In this document: positions 1 to 10,703 of the stretch, in pieces
Layout: every line of letters starts with the position of its first letter
Position numbering within the stretch: the first letter of the stretch is position 1
Origin: Chryseobacterium scophthalmum
GTDB lineage: Bacteria > Bacteroidota > Bacteroidia > Flavobacteriales > Weeksellaceae
DNA: 64,000 nucleotides
Direction of reading: 5' to 3'
NCBI RefSeq assembly: GCF_900143185.1
Contig: NZ_FSRQ01000001.1
Location: 62,001 to 126,000 of the forward strand
Made by a program: the position numbers and the translations under genes
Notes under the pieces: model-generated
The model's input: the letters and a program-made list of their open reading frames with translations, nothing else
What the model was told of the DNA's origin: nothing
Database searches by the model: none

Positions 1-540
1 AAATTCTCTTAAAATAGAATACAAATCCCGCCATTCAAAATATCTCGGACTTACACTTGAAACATTTTCGAAACCCTGATCATTAAATAATTTCTTCGTT
101 CGGGTCACATGAAAATATTGCGAAACGACGATGATGCTTTTAAACTTATATTTTTGTTGAAATTTCAAACTGTTTTCAACGGTCAATCTTGTATTATTGC
201 CGTAATTATCCACAAAAATTACAGAGTCAGGAATTGCATTACTGATTAGAAATTCTTTCATTTTATCCCCTTCATAAAAACCTTCTTTACCTAAACCACC
301 ACTTACCAGAATTTTTTTAACACGATGATTTTTATAGAGCTCAATTCCGGTTTCCAAACGTTTCTCAAGTCTTGTCGATAAAGTTCCGTCTTCGTTTACT
401 TTATTTCCGAGGATGATGGCAATGTCTGCTTTTTTGCCGTTATCAGACAATCCATCTGTTACAATATAAACGGTGTGAATTACAAACCAAGAAAAGATTA
501 AAACGACAATAAATTTTAAATATTTAATTAACTTCTTCAT
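1..540 (-). CDS. YdcF/ElyC/SanA-family (DUF218) envelope protein, partial
   Basis: The minus strand reads from an ATG at 540 to the window edge, about 180 residues, with the C-terminus missing. An N-terminal hydrophobic stretch (residues 8-24) looks like a membrane anchor. The DUF218 pattern follows: AIILGNKVNEDG, LVSGGLGKEG, then NNTRLTVENS. Members such as ElyC and SanA are tied to envelope maintenance, but no substrate can be named here. The start codon shares one base with the stop of the S41 peptidase gene (TGATG), so the two are probably translated together. Confidence 0.8.
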   Translation of the reverse strand, partial: MKKLIKYLKFIVVLIFSWFVIHTVYIVTDGLSDNGKKADIAIILGNKVNEDGTLSTRLEKRLETGIELYKNHRVKKILVSGGLGKEGFYEGDKMKEFLISNAIPDSVIFVDNYGNNTRLTVENSLKFQQKYKFKSIIVVSQYFHVTRTKKLFNDQGFENVSSVSPRYFEWRDLYSILREF

Positions 541-2105
541 CAATCAGCAATTTTTAAGCTTTTTTCTTTTTCAATTTCTGATTTCACCCAATCCAGTTGC
601 GAATCTTTTTGATCAATAATATCCTGCATGCTTTGCTCAATTTCTACATCGGGAGTTACGCCTTTTTTTGTATTTTCAAATGTGATATTGGGCTGTATTA
701 AAAGCAATCCAATTGGTAAATCTATTTTAGAATTAGGGAGTTTTTGGTAAGAGTAAAATCCTGCAACTGTTCCGTCGTTCGCACCGCCGGTTTCTTCACC
801 AACCAAGGTTACCCGTTTGTCAAATTTTAATTTAGAAGAAATAACAGATGAAGCTGAAAAGCTTCCACCATTAATCAAAACATACACTTTTCCTTTAAAA
901 GCATTTTCTTTAGGTTTTGTCGGCTTGTTTTCCTTCATTTTATAATACGCAACGCCGTCTTTTCCTTTGTAAACATTCAAAGCCTGATAAAAGAAATAAC
1001 CGGGATAAGCCAGACTTTTAAGAGTGTATTCTAACGGATTTGATTTTCTGAAATAGTTGGTTTTAAGCGGAGTTACTCTTGATGTAAGCTGAGAAGGTTT
1101 TATCAAAACAAACGGTTCTGGAGTGAGATAAGAATAGAGCTGATTGATTTCGTACAGCGAGCCACCGTAGTTTTCACGAATGTCGATGATGAGGTAAGAA
1201 GATTCTGCATTCTTGATCTTAGCAAAAGATTCTTTGTAAAATTTATCTGAAAACGACCTTGAGAAACTTTTAATTTTCATGTAAGCAATGGTGCTGTCTT
1301 TATCTAAAAATTTTAAATTTCTATTGTAAGAATTTGTTGAAACAACATAATCGTTGATCTTTTTTTCGGGAGTTCGTTTTTTATCAAGCTTATCTTTTTC
1401 AATCTCTTGCTTGTTTTTGCTTTCCCGTTTTAAGACCAGAGTTTGTTTTTTGTCGTTATAAAGAGTTTCAATTTTCGCACTGTCCATTATTCCTTTTTCG
1501 GCAACAAAAAAGTTAAAGAAAACATCCTTAAGATAATAAGAATAAAAAGTGGTGTTGTAACCGTCACTGCTTATTAATTCACGGTATTTTTTTAGATAAT
1601 TTGAAACAGGAACATCATTAATACTTAAAAGTTCAGTTCCGGGTTTAATGTTCTGAATAGAATCTTTATTTTCAATAAAATACAAATGATCATCTTCTAC
1701 ATGATATTCAAATCTTCCGAAGAGACCTTTTTTGTTTTTTAAAGCTTTAATTTCTTTTTTTGAAAACTTTTTTGCCGGAATTTTTAAAGATAAATGACCT
1801 TCACGGATTTGGGCGATAACGGGTTGCAATTTAAAATAAAACTGAGTAGGAGTTAAAGGCTTATTGATGGTCGACTTTAAACTGTCAAATTTAAAATCAA
1901 GTTCTTTTTTTGAAATATACCAGTTTAAATTCGGATGCATTTCCTGAAGTTTTTGGTAGGCAAAATCAACATCCTGAAGCAGTTTTTCAGGAGGAATTAT
2001 GCTTAATCTTTGTTCGTTATACTTTTTTACTGAAGTACACGAAACAAAACTTAACATCATCAAAGTGAATATAAAATATTTCAAAGTAAGTAGTTTTTTT
2101 AACAA
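540..2105 (-). CDS. S41-family peptidase lipoprotein
   Basis: A 521-aa protein with a lipoprotein signal (hydrophobic run then LSFVSC, Cys about residue 23), so probably anchored on the periplasmic side. The S41/C-terminal-processing peptidase core is visible: YLIIDIRENYGGSL and, near residue 417, GGSFSASSV, which carries the expected catalytic Ser, followed by LVGEETGGANDG. A PDZ-like stretch lies between about 140 and 180. The K-rich segment near residue 235 looks like a linker. It overlaps the downstream YdcF-like gene by one base. Family members cleave periplasmic protein tails, but the substrate here is unknown. Confidence 0.85.
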   Translation of the reverse strand: MLKKLLTLKYFIFTLMMLSFVSCTSVKKYNEQRLSIIPPEKLLQDVDFAYQKLQEMHPNLNWYISKKELDFKFDSLKSTINKPLTPTQFYFKLQPVIAQIREGHLSLKIPAKKFSKKEIKALKNKKGLFGRFEYHVEDDHLYFIENKDSIQNIKPGTELLSINDVPVSNYLKKYRELISSDGYNTTFYSYYLKDVFFNFFVAEKGIMDSAKIETLYNDKKQTLVLKRESKNKQEIEKDKLDKKRTPEKKINDYVVSTNSYNRNLKFLDKDSTIAYMKIKSFSRSFSDKFYKESFAKIKNAESSYLIIDIRENYGGSLYEINQLYSYLTPEPFVLIKPSQLTSRVTPLKTNYFRKSNPLEYTLKSLAYPGYFFYQALNVYKGKDGVAYYKMKENKPTKPKENAFKGKVYVLINGGSFSASSVISSKLKFDKRVTLVGEETGGANDGTVAGFYSYQKLPNSKIDLPIGLLLIQPNITFENTKKGVTPDVEIEQSMQDIIDQKDSQLDWVKSEIEKEKSLKIAD

Positions 2106-2205
2106 ACGAATTTAAAAACTTTTAAATATAATTTAGATAGAAAAAAAGTAAAATTCATTTTCGTGCGTCATTGATGAAAGAGTAGTAAACTTAAAGAAAG
2201 TTTTT

Positions 2206-2213
2206 TACATTTG
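2206..2213 (+). promoter_or_regulatory. Predicted Bacteroidota -7 box (TACATTTG)
   Basis: TACATTTG fits the Bacteroidota TAnnTTTG element and ends 17 bases before the ATG of the MBL-fold gene. No good -33 element is seen, so this is a motif match only. Confidence 0.4.
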
Positions 2214-2230
2214 AATTTCAAATTTTAATA

Positions 2231-3322
2231 ATGATTTATTTAATTATATTGATCGCTGTACTTGTTGTGGCCACTTATTTTGTAATGTCTCAGGAAGTTT
2301 TTGGCGCAGCACCAAAAGGGAAACGTCTGGAAAAAATACTCAATTCTAAGAATTATAAAGATAAGCAGTTTCAGAATCAAAGTTTTACACCACAGATTGC
2401 CGAAGGTTTTTCTATGCCAAAAGTAATGCTTGAGTTTTTATTTGGTAAAAAAGATCCGTTGCTGAAGCCTTTACAGGCAATTCCTGCAATTCATACAGAT
2501 TTAAATAAAATTTCAGCTAACGAAGATGTTTTCATTTGGATGGGGCATTCTTCTTATTTTATAAAAATTGACGGAGTTTCTTTCCTGATAGATCCTGTTT
2601 TAAGCACTTTCGGTTCACCTTTTAAGTTTTTCAATAAAGCTTTTGAAGGTTCAGATTTGTTTAAACCTCAAGATATTCCGAATATTGATTATCTGGTAAT
2701 TACACACGATCATTATGATCATTTAGATTTTCCAACGGTAAAAGCGATCCGTGAGAAAGTGGGAAAATCGATTATGCCTTTGGGATTGGGAGCTCATCTT
2801 GAACGATGGGGATATTCTGAAGATCAGATCATTGAAGAAGATTGGGGCACAACTGTCGCTTTAAAAGAGGGTTTTAAAATAACATTTACTCCGGCAAGAC
2901 ACTTTTCGGGAAGAAAATTCCAAAGAAATACGACGTTGTGGACTTCTTATGTTCTTGAAACGCCTACGAAAAAAATATTTTTGGGTGGCGACAGCGGTTA
3001 TGATACTCACTTTAAAACAATTGGTGAGAAATACGGACCATTTGATTTTGCAATCATGGAAAACGGACAATATAACCCGGCTTGGAAATACATTCACGCG
3101 TTGCCGGAAGATGTCATTCAGGCAAGTTTAGATATTCAGGCGAAAAATATTATTCCGGTGCATTCTGGGAAATTTGCTCTCGCTTTACATCCTTGGAATG
3201 AGCCATTACAAAAAGTGACGATGCTTGGAAAAGAGAAAAATTTACAGATTCTCACTCCAAAAATCGGTGAAAAATTAGATTTAAACAATACATCGTATCA
3301 TTTTCAGAATTGGTGGGAATAG
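2231..3322 (+). CDS. MBL-fold metallo-hydrolase (NAPE-PLD/UlaG-like)
   Basis: A 363-aa protein starting with one membrane helix (residues 1-20). The metal motif THDHYDHLD lies at 158-166, with further ligand candidates in ARHFSGR, GGDSGYD and PVHSGKF. The order HSSYFIKIDG, DPVLS, then HxHxDH is typical of the MBL branch related to NAPE-phospholipase D and UlaG lactonase. The reaction cannot be told from sequence. A membrane-anchored lipid phosphodiesterase is possible but only inferred. It converges with the small GNAT gene, with a 1-base gap. Confidence 0.8.
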   Translation: MIYLIILIAVLVVATYFVMSQEVFGAAPKGKRLEKILNSKNYKDKQFQNQSFTPQIAEGFSMPKVMLEFLFGKKDPLLKPLQAIPAIHTDLNKISANEDVFIWMGHSSYFIKIDGVSFLIDPVLSTFGSPFKFFNKAFEGSDLFKPQDIPNIDYLVITHDHYDHLDFPTVKAIREKVGKSIMPLGLGAHLERWGYSEDQIIEEDWGTTVALKEGFKITFTPARHFSGRKFQRNTTLWTSYVLETPTKKIFLGGDSGYDTHFKTIGEKYGPFDFAIMENGQYNPAWKYIHALPEDVIQASLDIQAKNIIPVHSGKFALALHPWNEPLQKVTMLGKEKNLQILTPKIGEKLDLNNTSYHFQNWWE

Positions 3323-3323
3323 T

Positions 3324-3611
3324 TTATTCGTGCCAAATTCCTTTATATCTTTTCGGATGATTTTCTAACTGTTGTCTTACAAAATCGCATTCAGGGTCAA
3401 TCATCAGATCTTTTTCTTCGGCAAAACTTACCAACCTGTCCAGAAGAAGTTTGGCGTAACCATGACCTTCCAGATTTTCATCAATTTTGGTATAATATAC
3501 ATTGAGTAGTCTTCCATCAACGGAAATCGACATATAGCCGACTTTTTTACCATCAATTAATAACTGCAATTCATCTTGGTAAGGTGTAATTTCAAACTTT
3601 ATACTTTCCAT
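3324..3611 (-). CDS. Small GNAT-like N-acetyltransferase (YjdJ type)
   Basis: A 95-aa single-domain protein. The acetyl-CoA loop LEGHGYAKLLL (residues 48-57) and the end pattern CDFVRQQLENHPKRY match the short YjdJ-type Gcn5-related acetyltransferases (COG2388). Family members of this size lack the first strands of full GNAT enzymes and their acceptors are unknown. It is transcribed toward the MBL-fold gene. Confidence 0.8.
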   Translation of the reverse strand: MESIKFEITPYQDELQLLIDGKKVGYMSISVDGRLLNVYYTKIDENLEGHGYAKLLLDRLVSFAEEKDLMIDPECDFVRQQLENHPKRYKGIWHE

Positions 3612-3893
3612 AATTTCTGATGCTTTTGGTGAAATTCTACTTTAAAATTACAAATTTATATTTTAAAATGAGATTGTTTTAAGAAAATGAAACTAATTTA
3701 TAATGATTTAAATTAAATCTTCAATCAAATATTTTCTTGCAAATTGATTGAAACTATAATTATAGATACAGAAATTTTATGAAGAAAGAGATTGATTTCG
3801 ATTGAATTTAATTATATACTATTTCAGAATTATTGATCTAAACAAATACGCTTGAACAAATAAAAAGTCGGACTTTTGTCGCTTGAAAATTTC
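3612..3893. other. AT-rich intergenic region, no gene seen
   Basis: About 280 bases between the divergently transcribed GNAT and MFS genes. It presumably holds both promoters. No convincing ORF, RNA fold or repeat was found. Confidence 0.4.
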
Positions 3894-5084
3894 ATGCGGA
3901 TGTTAAAAGAGAAAAATAAATTTATTGCAACGATTCTTGCTTTTGCGATGATTCCGATGTCAGGTTTAGCAACAGACATTTACCTGCCTTCAATGCCGAG
4001 TATGGCGACCGAACTTCATCAACCTGAAAGCAATATTCAGCTTACTTTATCAATATTTTTAATCAGTTATGGTTTGACGCAGTTTTTTGCGGGAAGTATT
4101 GTTGATTCTTTTGGAAGGTATAAAGTTTCAATGGCTTCTTTGGCTCTGTTTGTAGTTTCTTTTCTGATTACCGCAACCACTCAGAATATTTTTGTAATCT
4201 ATGCAATGCGTGTATTGCAGGGAATTTTGTCGGGATTTGCTGTCGTTTCTAAACGTGCTTTTTTTGTGGATGTTTATGAGGGCGATGAGCGGAAACATTA
4301 TCTCAGTATTATGACAATTGTCTGGTCGGTCGGGCCGATTATTGCGCCGTTTATCGGAGGTTATTTGCAGAAAATTTTCGGATGGCAATCTAATTTTTAT
4401 GTTTTGGCGGGATATAGTTTGGTTCTTTTAATTCTTGAATTGATTTTTTCTGGCGAAACTTTAAAGAAAAGGAATCCTTTCAATGTTGAGTTCTTGCTGA
4501 AAGAATACGATTCGATGTTTAAAGCTAAAGATTTTTTCTACGGAATGGTGATGTGCGGGATCAGCTATTCGATGATTATGTTTTTCAATTTGTGCGGATC
4601 TTTCATTATCGAACATAAAATGGGCTATTCTGAAGTCATTGCGGGTTATGTTTCTTTAATTTTAGGTTTTGCCTGGATGGCAGGAGGATTTTTAGGAAAA
4701 GCATTGATCAATAAAGCATTTTTACCTAAAATTCGTTATGCTAACTTCATTCAATTATCTTTAATTGTTCTGATGTTTATTGCATCTTATTTCTCAAATA
4801 ATATTTACAGTCTGGTTGCTTTTGCATTCGTCATTCATGTAACAGCCGGATTTATTTTTAATAATTATTTCTCCTACTGTATCGGAAGATTCCCCAATTC
4901 TGCAGGACTTGCAGGTGGAATGACCGGTGGAGTCGTGTTTATTCTCACTTCTGCGATCAGTTACGGAATTGTAACACTCATTAGACCTCAAATTCAGCTG
5001 GAAGTTGCGGAAGGATATTTTATAATGGGAGTTTTAGGGCTGCTTATTTTAAGTATGATTAAATGGAGAAAAGCGCATGTTTGA
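3894..5084 (+). CDS. MFS transporter, Bcr/CflA-like drug exporter
   Basis: The reading frame opens at a TTG at 3876, but ATG 3894 (or 3900) is a better start because the conserved part begins right after it. The protein is about 396 aa with twelve predicted membrane segments. The signature ATDIYLPSMP at the end of helix 1 and the loop GSIVDSFGRYKV after helix 2 are typical of the Bcr/CflA subfamily of proton-driven drug exporters. The substrate is unknown. The stop is followed by a heptamer repeat and a short GC-rich hairpin. Confidence 0.85.
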   Translation: MRMLKEKNKFIATILAFAMIPMSGLATDIYLPSMPSMATELHQPESNIQLTLSIFLISYGLTQFFAGSIVDSFGRYKVSMASLALFVVSFLITATTQNIFVIYAMRVLQGILSGFAVVSKRAFFVDVYEGDERKHYLSIMTIVWSVGPIIAPFIGGYLQKIFGWQSNFYVLAGYSLVLLILELIFSGETLKKRNPFNVEFLLKEYDSMFKAKDFFYGMVMCGISYSMIMFFNLCGSFIIEHKMGYSEVIAGYVSLILGFAWMAGGFLGKALINKAFLPKIRYANFIQLSLIVLMFIASYFSNNIYSLVAFAFVIHVTAGFIFNNYFSYCIGRFPNSAGLAGGMTGGVVFILTSAISYGIVTLIRPQIQLEVAEGYFIMGVLGLLILSMIKWRKAHV

Positions 5085-5086
5085 TT

Positions 5087-5120
5087 AATTAGGAATTAGG
5101 AATTAGGAATTAGGAATTAG
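5087..5120. repeat. Heptamer tandem repeat (AATTAGG x4 plus partial)
   Basis: Four perfect copies of AATTAGG plus six bases of a fifth lie three bases after the MFS stop codon. This is one of three intergenic arrays with a 7-bp unit in this window, each with a different unit. Confidence 0.85.
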
Positions 5121-5164
5121 TTTTTTGATAAATTTCAAATTTTGTACTAAGCAATATCAATAGG

Positions 5165-5190
5165 AGCGGGCTTTAGCCCGCTTTATTTTT
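5165..5190 (+). terminator. Hairpin AGCGGGCT/AGCCCGCT with T-rich tail
   Basis: AGCGGGCT and AGCCCGCT pair with a two-base loop, followed by TTATTTTT. It stands about 80 bases after the MFS gene and may terminate it. It may also be a dispersed palindromic element. Confidence 0.55.
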
Positions 5191-5265
5191 GTAATATAAC
5201 CATCGGCTTTAGCCAAAACTTAAAAATATTTCGCTATTACTACGCTTAAACTCCTTCGGAATGCC

Positions 5266-5293
5266 AAACTACACGCATATTTTTGTGTAGTTT
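5266..5293. repeat. Inverted repeat AAACTACAC/GTGTAGTTT
   Basis: A perfect 9-bp inverted repeat with a 10-base spacer. The bases after it (gcaattcgtgtttaa) resemble a stretch near 19555, which points to a dispersed intergenic element rather than a gene-specific signal. Confidence 0.5.
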
Positions 5294-5330
5294 GTGAAAA
5301 ATATTAGCGCAATTCGTGTTTAACAAAACA

Positions 5331-5357
5331 AAAAAAGCTCCTTAAAAAAGGAGCTTT
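5331..5357 (-). terminator. Rho-independent terminator of icd
   Basis: AAAGCTCCTT and AAGGAGCTTT form a perfect 10-bp stem with a four-base loop. On the minus strand it ends in a T-run, 22 bases after the icd stop. Confidence 0.85.
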
Positions 5358-5379
5358 CAATTTATATTAAATCTGAAAA

Positions 5380-7617
<2,238 letters not shown>

Positions 7618-7634
7618 TTAAATTTTTAGTTTCA

Positions 7635-7642
7635 CAAATTTA
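7635..7642 (-). promoter_or_regulatory. Predicted -7 box of icd (TAAATTTG on minus strand)
   Basis: The minus strand reads TAAATTTG, a TAnnTTTG match, 36 bases before the icd ATG. A -33 element is not clear. Confidence 0.4.
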
Positions 7643-7771
7643 GTTAAATTTTAATTTTTTTCGCTTTAATAGTCAATGAGATTTTCCACTTTAAGAATTA
7701 TTTAACCTTTATTTCAGACAAAATCATCTAGAATTTAAATAAATTTGATGAAAATTATAAATTTATCAACA

Positions 7772-8269
7772 ATGTCTACAATTACGTTTAAAGGAAACCC
7801 AATCAATACAATCGGAAATCTTCCAGAGGTAGGAAGAGAAGCTCAGGAATTTACAATGGTATCTTCAGATTTATCTGAAAAAAATCTTGCAGATTACACA
7901 GGAAAAAGAGTAGTATTAAATATATTCCCAAGCATCGATACGGGAATTTGTGCAGCTTCAGCAAGAAAATTCAACGAAGAGGCATCAAACCTTGATAATA
8001 CAGTTGTGATTAATGTTTCAAGAGATTTGCCTTTTGCATTATCAAGATTTTGTGCAGCTGAAGGTTTAAATAATGTTGAAACGTTATCAGATTTCAGAGG
8101 GAATTTCGGGGAAGATTATGGTGTAACGCTTTCAGATTCACCTTTAAAGGGTCTTTTGAGCAGAGCTGTGGTTGTTTTAGATGAAAAAGCTAAAGTAATT
8201 TATACAGAGCAAGTTCCTGAAATCGGACAAGAGCCTAATTACGAAGCTGCTATCGCATCTTTGAAATAA
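7772..8269 (+). CDS. tpx: Thiol peroxidase, atypical 2-Cys peroxiredoxin
   Basis: ATG 7772 is chosen over TTG 7745 and ATG 7748 because the family begins with MSTITFKGNP and this gives the normal length of 165 aa. It reduces peroxides through a peroxidatic Cys at 60 (in DTGICAASARKF) and a resolving Cys at 94 (in SRFCAAEGLNNV), recycled by thioredoxin in the cytosol. It is transcribed away from icd. A hairpin terminator follows and overlaps the likely promoter of the next gene. Confidence 0.95.
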   Translation: MSTITFKGNPINTIGNLPEVGREAQEFTMVSSDLSEKNLADYTGKRVVLNIFPSIDTGICAASARKFNEEASNLDNTVVINVSRDLPFALSRFCAAEGLNNVETLSDFRGNFGEDYGVTLSDSPLKGLLSRAVVVLDEKAKVIYTEQVPEIGQEPNYEAAIASLK

Positions 8270-8293
8270 ATGAAAATATTTCTCATCAATTTG

Positions 8294-8330
8294 AATCATT
8301 CTGTTATTTAATAGAATGATTTTTTTATTT
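8294..8330 (+). terminator. tpx terminator
   Basis: AATCATTCT and AGAATGATT pair around an A/T loop and lead into a T-run. The T-run runs into the TATTTTTG box of the cyclase gene. Confidence 0.75.
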
Positions 8331-8333
8331 TTG
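8326..8333 (+). promoter_or_regulatory. Predicted -7 box of the cyclase pair (TATTTTTG)
   Basis: An exact TAnnTTTG match 23 bases before the TTG start of the first cyclase gene. It overlaps the T-run of the tpx terminator, so the two units abut. Confidence 0.4.
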
Positions 8334-8356
8334 TACATCAACGCAATAACCAGCCA

Positions 8357-10693
8357 TTGAAGAATAAATTTACCTCTTTTGCAATTATCTGTTTTCTCTT
8401 TTGTGGGAACACAGTTTTTAAAGCACAGGAATCTGTTGAGATTAATAATCTTAAAAGTCAGCTGAAATTGACTAAGTCTGACAAAGAACGAGCAAAGATT
8501 TTTGGAGATTTAGGTAATATCTATTTTCAGAGTAAGAATGCAGACAGTGCAATTTCATATTCCAAATTATCATTATCCATTTATTCAAAAAACAATGATA
8601 CTGAACAAATCGGAAGAGCAAATTTGTTTATAGGGACTTTGTTTTTGCAAAAAAATGATTTAGTTACGGGTGAAAAATACTTGTTAGAAGCCGAAAAATA
8701 TCTCCATAAAACTGAAAATTACGAAAAGAGAGCTCTTCTCAATTTTTGGATGGCACGACTAAATGCTGTTAATAAAAAAAGTGATATTGCTACAAAATAT
8801 TACAATGAAATTTTAAAGTATAATAAAGAAGGCAGAAAAATAGACAAAAATCTTGTAATGGAATCTTACCAAGGTCTTTTTGCCAACAACTTTATAAAAC
8901 AGGAATATGCAGACAGCTATACAGCTTTGTACACCTACATTGATTTTGTAAAAAAAAATTATCCTGAAAATTTATATCCTGCATACAGAAGTGCAGGAAC
9001 ATTTTTCTTAACCAGCAGAGATAATAAAAAAGCGCTGGAATATTTCCAAAAAGGGTTGGGTGTTTCCCAAAAGAGCGGTAATGATTTGCAGATAGCGGAA
9101 GCGAAAATTTTTATGGCTAATGTTTATTCTGAAATGAATCAACTGGAAGTAGCGAAAAAATATCTGAATGAGGCTAAAGCTTATTATGAATCTCATAATT
9201 TGAAAAACAGTTTACCTCTGGTTTATTACTATTTCTCGGATATTTATTCTAAAGAAAAAGATTTTGTAAAAGCTGAAGACTACGCTGCTAAAGTGATGAA
9301 ATTGAGTGATGAAAATGACCCGATGTATCAGTATTATAAAAATCATGAAGGATTTATCGGGCTAAAGAAAATTATGGAAGACAGTCTTTCATTAAAAAAT
9401 ACTCCCTCAAAGCTTTCTGAATTGGAAATTAAAACCAAAGAGCAGGTTAAAAATCTTGAGTATTTTACTCAATTGAAAACTTATGTTTCTCCAGAAATTT
9501 TCATACAAAATTATGAGGTATTGCATCGTGCTTATGCTTTTTTGGGTGATTATAATCAGTCTTATTCATATTTAAAAAAAATGTATGATAAGAAAGAAGA
9601 AACGTACGGAATCGACAAAATGAAGGCACTTTCTTCTGTACAATCTGAGACTGAGCTAGCCAACGAAAGAACCCGTATAAAACTTGAAGAAGAAACCAAA
9701 AGAATTCAGCTTCAGAAAGAAATAGAATTAAAGGCACTTCGTTTTGAATATGAAAAAAAACAGGCGGCTGCAAAAACTGAAGAAGAGAAAAAAAGATTGG
9801 CGCTTGAGGAAGATTTAAAACGAAAAGAAATTCAGATTAAATTTGATGAAGAGCAAAAAGCAGTAGCTTTAAAATATTCTCAGGAAAAAAATATTGCCAA
9901 AATCAATCAGGAGAAAAAAGATGCCATTGCAAAAGCAGATTTAGAAAGTTCTAAAACTCAAAAAAATATGTGGGCAATTGGAGCTGGTTTATCTTTGCTG
10001 TTATTAGGTTTTGCTGGGTTTTCGTATAATCAGAAGCGTAAAGACAACAAAAAAATTGCTGAAGAAAAACAAAAATCAGATGATTTGCTGCTCAATATTC
10101 TTCCGTATGAAGTTGCTGAAGAATTAAAAGAAAAAGGAAAAACCAACGCCAAACATTTTGATGAGGTTTCGGTTCTGTTTACAGATTTTGTCAACTTTAC
10201 AGCAAATTCCGAAAGAATTGGTGTGCAGGAAGTTTTGAATGAACTTAATATTTGCTTCACCGAATTCGACAGAATCATGGAAAAATACAATTTAGAAAAG
10301 ATAAAAACCATTGGTGATGCGTATTTGGCGGTGAGTGGATTGCCTGTTTCTAACGACCAACATGCAAAAAATGCGGTGAATGCAAGTTTGGAAATTCTTT
10401 CTTATATTCAGCAAAGAAAAAAAGAAAACCCAAATGCTTTAAATATCAGAATCGGAATTCATTCCGGACCGGTGATTGCGGGAATCGTGGGTGTGAAAAA
10501 ATTCGCTTACGATATTTGGGGAGATACGGTGAATACAGCGGCTAGAATGGAGCAGAACAGTTCATCGGGAAGAGTAAATGTTTCTGAAGCAACCTATCAA
10601 TTAATAAAAGAAGACTTTACTTTTGAGCATCGCGGAAAAATCGAAACCAAAGGTAAAGGCAAAATGGAGATGTATTTTGTTAATCAAATTTAA
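8357..10693 (+). CDS. Membrane adenylate cyclase with periplasmic TPR sensor
   Basis: The protein has 778 aa and a TTG start; translation begins with a clear signal peptide (IICFLFCGNTVFKAQ). Residues 25-420 are TPR-like helical repeats, 430-530 a charged coiled coil, 537-557 a membrane helix, and 575-775 a class III cyclase domain. Metal aspartates sit in VLFTDFVNFT and TIGDAYLA. The adenine-selecting pair is present: Lys in EKIKTIGDAY and Asp in YDIWGDTVN, where guanylate cyclases have Glu and Cys. The transition-state Arg is in NTAARME. The product is therefore predicted to be cAMP. The next gene starts 10 bases after the stop and encodes a second cyclase, so the two form an operon. Confidence 0.88.
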   Translation: MKNKFTSFAIICFLFCGNTVFKAQESVEINNLKSQLKLTKSDKERAKIFGDLGNIYFQSKNADSAISYSKLSLSIYSKNNDTEQIGRANLFIGTLFLQKNDLVTGEKYLLEAEKYLHKTENYEKRALLNFWMARLNAVNKKSDIATKYYNEILKYNKEGRKIDKNLVMESYQGLFANNFIKQEYADSYTALYTYIDFVKKNYPENLYPAYRSAGTFFLTSRDNKKALEYFQKGLGVSQKSGNDLQIAEAKIFMANVYSEMNQLEVAKKYLNEAKAYYESHNLKNSLPLVYYYFSDIYSKEKDFVKAEDYAAKVMKLSDENDPMYQYYKNHEGFIGLKKIMEDSLSLKNTPSKLSELEIKTKEQVKNLEYFTQLKTYVSPEIFIQNYEVLHRAYAFLGDYNQSYSYLKKMYDKKEETYGIDKMKALSSVQSETELANERTRIKLEEETKRIQLQKEIELKALRFEYEKKQAAAKTEEEKKRLALEEDLKRKEIQIKFDEEQKAVALKYSQEKNIAKINQEKKDAIAKADLESSKTQKNMWAIGAGLSLLLLGFAGFSYNQKRKDNKKIAEEKQKSDDLLLNILPYEVAEELKEKGKTNAKHFDEVSVLFTDFVNFTANSERIGVQEVLNELNICFTEFDRIMEKYNLEKIKTIGDAYLAVSGLPVSNDQHAKNAVNASLEILSYIQQRKKENPNALNIRIGIHSGPVIAGIVGVKKFAYDIWGDTVNTAARMEQNSSSGRVNVSEATYQLIKEDFTFEHRGKIETKGKGKMEMYFVNQI

Positions 10694-10703
10694 TTTTATC
10701 AGA

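Noticed and set aside
2861..3131. Small open frames on both strands inside the MBL-fold gene
   Set aside because: They lie inside a well-supported gene and show no family motif or leader.
5087..5120. Direct repeats considered as a CRISPR array (also 15191-15244, 23302-23329)
   Set aside because: The units are only 7 bp, have no spacers and no cas genes are near.
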